Shown: positions 58,544-64,000 of the stretch, piece after piece
Position numbering within the stretch: position 1 is the first letter of the stretch
How the letters are laid out: each line of letters starts with the position of its first letter
Source of the DNA: Allium sativum
Taxonomy: Eukaryota; Streptophyta; Magnoliopsida; Asparagales; Amaryllidaceae
DNA length: 64,000 nt
Direction: 5' to 3'
Assembly: GCA_030737875.1 (NCBI GenBank)
Contig: CM060926.1
Span: 165,563,079 to 165,627,078 of the forward strand
Notes under the pieces: generated by a model
What the model was told of the DNA's origin: nothing
Seen by the model: the letters and a program-made list of their open reading frames with translations, nothing else
Database searches by the model: none
Position numbers and translations under genes: made by a program

Positions 58544-59442
58544 TGGACAATTCTTGATAAGATGTCCAGGCTTGTGGAAATTAAAGCATTCCCTGGGGCT
58601 AGAGAATTCTGTCCACTGTTCTGACTCAGTCCAGACTCATTCATTCTAGGTTTCTTCGGGGCTCGACATTCATAGTCGAAGTGCCCCATCTTCTGACTAT
58701 TGAAGCATTTCACTTTGGATTTGTCCCTCTTCTTTTTCCCTTGGGGCTTGGCGGTAAAAGAACTGCTCACCTTTATTTTCCTGTCAGCTTGCTTTCTTTT
58801 ATTATTATTCTGATTCTTTACATGCTCCTGCTGTGCATTCCTGTCATTATCCTCATAGCGGCAAGCCATCTCGATCACGTCATTAAAGGGGAGTTTGATG
58901 TGAGTAGTGACCCTATTTAGGTATTTCTTAGAGAGGCCATTGATAAATCTCTTGTTCTTCTGCACTAGTTCCTGAACTAGCTCTGGAGCATAGCGTGAAA
59001 GTTCCTTGAACTTCCGTACATATTTTGAAATAGTTATATCAGCCTGCTGCAAATTAGCAAATTGATCATGGAGCCTCTCTACTGGCTGTGGAGGATGTAC
59101 TTGTCGTTGAAGAGCTCTTTGAATCTGGCCCAAGACACGTCGGCTACATTGTTGCCAATTTTGACTGTATCCCACTAATTTTCAGCTTCGTCCTTCAATA
59201 GCCATGTTGCCAAAAAGCATTTGCGTTGATCTTCCAATTCCAGTCCTTCAAAGTTTTCTCGTAGTTATTAAGCCATGCCTGTGCCTCAATCACAGGCTCT
59301 CTCCCAGTAAAGGATACGCCCGCTAAGTTTCTGAACTTCTTGGACATTTTATCCAAGTCAAACGGCTGCGGGGGTGGAGGTGGTGTTACATCCTCTGGAG
59401 TGGGATGCCCTTGAGCCGTGGTAGTCTCGTCATCCACAAAGC
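58537..59442 (-). pseudogene. Element C gag pseudogene, 5' truncated
   Basis: Minus strand. A proline-rich stretch (TPPPPPQPF near 59380) and a capsid start (FRNLAGVSFTGREPVIEAQAWL, shortened here in sense) lead to a frameshift near 59180. The rest of the capsid is at 59175-58800 (KYVRKFKELSRYAPEL), then lysine-rich basic residues and one zinc knuckle near 58700 with Ser for the second Cys (CFNSQKMGHFDYEC). The beginning of gag is missing because the sequence joins LTR DNA at about 59443. Confidence 0.87.
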
Positions 59443-60445
59443 TCTTCTTTTCAACAAAAGCCTCGATCAATTGCGTCTTGGCATGTCACATTGACAATTC
59501 ACGCCATGGGATCGATAACTACCAATATATAACCTCTGAGCTCATGCGTCTCAGAGAAGGGTGTTAAGCAAGAGAATAAATTCTCCACCACCAATAGATA
59601 TATATTAAATAGAAATCAATTTACATGGAATGAAATCAAATGTCGGACACACATCCATTTACAAGTCCGTTCTGGGTCTGAACGAAACTGGAGCCACCTT
59701 ATTCCTCGTCCCGTATGTCCAGTACGGAAGAGAGGTGCTCGCATATCCGGACAATCAACAAGTACGTCCGGACAACTACCACTTTAACCCTTTACTGGGA
59801 GCTATCCAATGTCAGGCATCAGTAGTTATCCTTTCGATGTGAAGATCGCCGGTCTTCAATTGCTGTCTTCAATATCTTTGAATTAAATCGTCGTATAATC
59901 ATTTGAAATGAGATTGAACTCGGTCTTTTCAAATGATCCTCGCATATATATAATTTAAAACCATTTCATATCGTTAATAGTATTTAATGATGATTTATCG
60001 CTATTTTTATTTATATAAAAATAGCTAAATTTATTTAACGACGCTTCGGGTCAATAGGCGGCCCTAGCGCTGTTTTTACCAAAATTTGATTTATATTTAT
60101 CTTGAAATCTAACCATTGGATTTTAACAAAATTTATATCGATGGAAAGATCTTCCCAAAGTGGTCCTAACGGTTCCAGTTTTGGGAAAATCCGATGGTCG
60201 GATCTTTCGGTATAATCGTTTAAAGTTACGATTCCGAAACGCGAACTATCGTGCGTGATTCGTTTAATTTTAATTTATATTTGTATATATAATTATATAT
60301 AAATATAAACCATTCGACGATTCCACTAACGTTTTTAATATGCTAAATAAAAGAATGTTTTTGTTGGCATATCATATCTATGTACTGTCAAAAAAAATAT
60401 TTCATATACATGAAAATTTGATCCAATGACAAGTCAACTTTACAT

Positions 60446-60745
60446 ACAAACTCTAGTATATGCAAATGTAAATATAAATGTAATTTTACAACGCATATAA
60501 ATTCTAATATATGCGATGTAAATATAAATGTAATTTTAACAACGCATATAAATTCTAATATATACGATGTAAATATAAATGTAATTTTAACAACGCATAT
60601 AAATTCTAATATATGCGATGTAAATATAAATGTATTTTTAACAACGCATATAAATTCTAATATATGTCATGTAAATATAAATGTAATTTTAACTGCGCAT
60701 ATAAATTCTAATATATGCGATGCAAATAAAAATGTAATTTAAACA
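60446..60745. repeat. 51-bp tandem repeats in C 5' LTR
   Basis: Counterpart of 51616-51905, with five to six units of the same 51-bp type. Confidence 0.88.
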
Positions 60746-61386
60746 ATTTCATTAAAAACAAAGTTTTTAATGTAAAGATGTTTTATTTTGAAAACATGCA
60801 TGTTTGTCCAACTTCTATTAAACATTAAAAAACAAATTTTTAATGTAAAAACATATTTTATTTTAAAACATGAATGTTTATCTAAATTTCTGCTATTACA
60901 TCATAAGTGAATTTTTTAATGTAAAACATGTTTCTTTATCTACATTTCTATTGTTACATTAAAAAGTGAATTTTTAATGTAAAACATATTTTCATTTTGA
61001 AACATGTTTCTTTTTCACTAATTCCAAATATTACATTAAAAGTTATATTTTTAATGTAATCATGTTTTTGATTTTAAAACACGAACATTTTTCTTACTTT
61101 TGACATTACATTAAAAATGTATATTTTTAATGAAATCATGTTTTGATTTTTAAAACATGTACATTTTTTTCACTACTTTTATTCTTGATACTAAAATATG
61201 AAAGTTTTAATGAAATCATGTTTTTATTCAAAACATGAACATTTTCTATTTTTGTCATTAAAAATGTAAATTTTTAATGAAATCATGTTTTTATTCAGAA
61301 CATGTACATTTTCTGTTTTTTTATTCTTGACATTAAAAATGTAAATTTTTAGTGAAATCATGTTTTTATTCAAAACATGTACAATT

Positions 61387-61398
61387 TCTATTTTCTAA
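61387..61398. other. Target site duplication of LINE, left
   Basis: tctattttctaa, repeated exactly after the poly(A) tail at 63468-63479. The sister LTR has the single, empty site at 52549-52560. Confidence 0.95.
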
Positions 61399-61484
61399 TT
61401 GAGGGAAATGGTGATAACAATTAAGTTATTACCCAGGCTAGAATTGATGATGATTTCATGGAAAATCTACTTTAAAACCTAGAA

Positions 61485-63200
61485 ATGGCGGCGGCTGAAA
61501 CATCCAAATCCTCTCCGCTCCCCTCCACCTTCGCCTCTGACGCCTTCCCACCTCTTCCATCGTGCTCTCCTCCACCTAAACCCCCTGACCCACTTCCATC
61601 ATCCTCAGGAAACCCCTCTTCTTCGTCAGACGTTCCACATTAGGTTAAGGCTGATTATGCTACTCTCTTTAGAACTTCACCTAGAAACGCAGGATCTTAC
61701 AAACCAATTCATTTCGACATTCCGAGAGATGGAAAAAAGCAATTTGTTCCAGATCATGTCAAACAGCAAGGCCTCAACTACTGGAATGATTTCCTGATTG
61801 GTTTCTTCCTCGATGGTATGTTATCTTATCAAGCGGTTTCTAATTACTTGCGTATGCGTTGGAAGCTAATTGAGGATATTGACATTAAGACTGATGGTTA
61901 TCATTTTTACTTCAAATTCACCAACGCCTCTGATAGGGAGAAGATTCTAAGATCTGATCCTGTATTTATGCGTGGTAGAATGTTTATCATATCTGTTTGG
62001 GATCCCTCTATTGGATGTGCTCAATATCAAGTTAAAAAGGTCCCTGTTTGGATCCAATTATACAATATTCCCATGGTGTTATGGACTTTTATAGGGATAA
62101 ATTGGCTTGTTAACCATATAGGAAGATTAATCTGTTATGATATCAGTACTGAAAGGCTGGACAGGTTCAGATATGCGAAGGCTCTGGTTGAAGTTTCACC
62201 AGAATATGAGTTACCTAATGTTATAGAGATCGATGATTTGGGTGAACCTTGCCCAATTGTTAAAGTTAGATATGACTGGAAACCAAGAATTTGCGTCAAC
62301 TGTAAAGTTTTTGGACATGATTCCATAAACTGCGAGGTGCATGCTAATGATAACATGGATAATTCGAAGCAGGTTAATGCCAATATCAAAGCTTTTCATT
62401 CAATGGAGAATGTGCAGGTTCACAGACCGCAAGCAAAAACAAACCAGGAACAGTGGACAAATGTTTACAACAAAAGAAAGAATTATTGGCGAAGAAAAGG
62501 AGCACAAAACAATAAGGAAGCTAATAAACAAACTGATGCGTCTGTAGTTAATGACAATTCTTTTAGTGCTCTGGAAAGTGATTTGCAGGATAATGGCAAT
62601 GTTGAGAGTACTAGTACTAAATCGCAGAGCAACAGTAAGGAAGTTGATCCTATGGGTTATAGAGCACCTGATAGTGCTGTTGGGAACGAAGCAAATGTGT
62701 TGGGTAATATTGGCGAAATTCATAATACTGAGGAGAATAATGTAGCACAAGGTGTTGATGATGATTTGTTTGGTAATCTCTTTGAAGGCAACATTGATCA
62801 TTCTGGTAAAAGCAGCTCTTCTGTTATGTCCTCTCCTGATCTTTCAAGCCCAAACATCACCAGGCCTTGTCCTCTGTCTATTAGACTTGACACACCATCC
62901 TCTACTGTTGGTAATAATTCAGCTACGACAAACTCCCCTTACGCACACTTGAAGCCCCCTCAGAATATCCCTCTACCTCCTCCTTTGGTTACTGGATGTG
63001 GGTTAACTTTTCCACGTGTTAACACGTCTTCTACTTCTAAGCCTGCTAGTAAGATAAAAGGAAAATTCTGGGATGACACAGATCAAGATGATGGTATAGA
63101 CTACAATCCAGAAGATGTGCTCCCTCGCAACATGATGAAATCGTCCAGAAGACATACTAGGAAGAATCCTGGTCCTATGTTTGATCCTTTTCTTAACTAA
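61485..63200 (+). pseudogene. LINE ORF1 (DUF4283 and zinc knuckle), one nonsense codon
   Basis: ORF1 proteins of plant L1 elements bind their own RNA. The frame opens at ATG 61485 with a Ser/Pro-rich head and has TAG at codon 53 (61641), where a Trp codon is plausible. It then runs without a break to 63200, 571 codons in total. A shorter start at 61818 gives 460 codons. After the stop comes a DUF4283-like domain (YWNDFLIGFFLDG; YFKFTNASDREKIL; VPVWIQLYNIP), then a CX2CX4HX4C knuckle at residues 270-283 (CVNCKVFGHDSINC). A long Asn/Ser-rich low-complexity part and a basic C-terminus (SSRRHTRKNPGP) follow. The single lesion and long intact frame suggest recent decay. Confidence 0.88.
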
Positions 63201-63467
63201 TTTGTTAATTTATTCTGTGAACAATAACCTGGGAATGCTCTCCTCATATTGGCCACATGGTTATAGAAACCAGCAGCTTGGTGAAGAATTTTTCTTAATA
63301 AGTATTTAGTCTTATAATGAATGTTAATTTAATAATTTTATTTTTATTTTAGTAAGTCTAAGGCTAGAAATGTGAAGAGTCAGTGTTGTTCTAGTATGCT
63401 TATTGTTAATTTTGTAACTCTTGAAGTGGTGAATAAAAAAATTCACTTGCATTTCAAAAAAAAAAAA
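63201..63467 (+). other. LINE 3' tail with terminal hairpin and poly(A)
   Basis: Non-coding tail. GTGAAT (63429-63434) and ATTCAC (63441-63446) flank six A and form a perfect stem ten bases before the A run (63456-63467). It overlaps an AATAAA (63432). Stem-loops at this position are used by some LINE reverse transcriptases to recognise their RNA, so it could be a recognition element. Confidence 0.6.
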
Positions 63468-63479
63468 TCTATTTTCTAA
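63468..63479. other. Target site duplication of LINE, right
   Basis: tctattttctaa. From here the C LTR resumes (catcacattaaaaatgtgaac), matching 52561 onward. Confidence 0.95.
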
Positions 63480-63539
63480 CATCACATTAAAAATGTGAAC
63501 TTTTTAATGTAATGTTTTACTTATTTAAAAGCATGAACA

Positions 63540-64000
63540 TTTCTATTTTATAATAATTCCACAAAATGACAGAAGTTTATATTTCATTTTTTTGTTAAAT
63601 ATTCTAATTCAACAAAATGTCAAAATTTGATATTTTATTTTGATTTAAAATTCTAATTCAATCAAATAACAAAAGTGTATATTTCATTTTTATTGATAAT
63701 TCTATTTTAATCAAATAACAAAAGTGATATTTTATTTTGATTGAAAATTCTAACCCAATCAAACAACAAAGAAAGTGATATTTTATTTTGATGGGAAATT
63801 CTAATTCAATCAAACAACAACAAAAGTGATATTTTATTTTGATTGAAAATTATAATTCAATCAGACAACAACAAAAGTGATATTTTATTTTGATTGAAAA
63901 TTCTAATTCAGTCAAATAACAAAATGTGTGATTCATTTTTTTGTTGAAAAATTTGATTCAACAAAATGTATAAAAGGGAATATTTCATTATGATTGAAAA
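63540..64000. repeat. Type 3 tandem repeats of C 5' LTR, continuing off the window
   Basis: Units with tgatattttattttgattg and caatcaaacaacaa as at 52641-53340. Confidence 0.85.

Larger units (their letters stand above)
61399..63467 (+). mobile_element. L1-type LINE lacking ORF2
   Basis: A 2069-bp insertion with a 12-bp target duplication and a terminal run of 12 A. It contains a short leader, one ORF1 and a 3' tail of about 255 bp. No endonuclease, RT or RNase H reading frame is present, whereas plant L1 elements normally carry a long ORF2 after ORF1. It either lost ORF2 before insertion or belongs to an ORF1-only lineage. Confidence 0.93.
49377..64000 (-). mobile_element. Ty3/gypsy element C (autonomous-type relative of A), partial
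   Basis: Minus-strand element inserted in element D. In its own direction: 5' LTR (from beyond 64000 down to 59443, with a LINE inside and its last 1.2 kb missing), gag, protease, RT, RNase H, integrase with chromodomain-like end, polypurine tract (55030-55015), and 3' LTR 55014-49377 (5638 bp). The LTR head TGTAACAACCCGG and purine tract match element A. All genes carry stops or frameshifts. A deletion has removed the LTR tail, primer site and gag start at the 59443 junction. Confidence 0.92.
59443..64000 (-). repeat. Element C 5' LTR, partial, with LINE insertion
   Basis: Aligns with 50593-53090 of the 3' LTR, interrupted only by 61399-63467. It lacks the LTR tail corresponding to 49377-50592 and continues beyond the window. 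Junction sequences on both sides share catcca and cttttcaac, pointing to a deletion at short homology. Confidence 0.9.

Noticed and set aside
62135..62952. Frames in other phases and on the minus strand inside the LINE
   Set aside because: They are shadows of ORF1, which has the domain motifs.

Overview
This window looks like gene-poor, heterochromatic nuclear DNA of a flowering plant, probably a eudicot. It is AT-rich. I could support no intact host gene, tRNA, rRNA or CRISPR array. Nearly everything assignable is a transposable element: Ty3/gypsy LTR elements of the chromovirus (Tekay/Del-like) kind, one Ty1/copia element, a CACTA-like DNA transposon remnant and one L1-type LINE. All protein-coding parts are broken except most of the LINE ORF1. 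The species cannot be named from this sequence.

Layout. 1-3394 is the 3' part of a long LTR (family A type, + strand). It abuts 3395-4506, the 5' part of a related LTR in the opposite orientation. 4507-6463 and 9997-12545 are AT-rich DNA, once contiguous and now split by a deleted Ty1/copia element (6469-9991, target duplication tacac). 12546-14970 is a degraded CACTA-like element with a TnpA-like last exon and a 0.2-kb hairpin in its intron. 14971-17523 is unassigned and holds a 150-bp tandem duplication. 17529-41548 is a complete but dead Ty3/gypsy element B (LTRs about 2.83 kb, target duplication gctat). Its 5' LTR is split by element A (19149-32431), which has two LTRs of about 6.1 kb around a non-coding core of only 1.04 kb. 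41554-42994 is unassigned. 42995-49376 is the 5' part of element D, a relative of B. It is interrupted at 49377 by element C on the minus strand (5.6-kb LTR plus gag-pol), which runs past the window end. The other LTR of C (59443-64000) carries a LINE insertion (61399-63467) with a 12-bp target duplication and a poly(A) tail.

How the parts relate. C encodes gag, protease, RT, RNase H, integrase and a chromodomain-like tail. A encodes nothing but shares LTR ends, the polypurine tract context and internal LTR blocks with C, so A looks like a non-autonomous partner of a C-like autonomous element. B and D are related to each other. Their LTRs share a tandem pair of stem-loops of about 73 nt whose arms differ by compensatory changes among the six copies. 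The A, C and 1-3394 LTRs share a different closed stem, also with compensatory changes. These two conserved foldings are the strongest candidates for something undescribed. The LINE keeps ORF1 and a 3' tail but has no ORF2, an arrangement like the mammalian HAL1 (half-L1) elements.

All comparisons were made by eye. Boundaries come from visible TG...CA ends, target duplications, primer-binding and polypurine sites, and alignment of paralogous copies inside the window.
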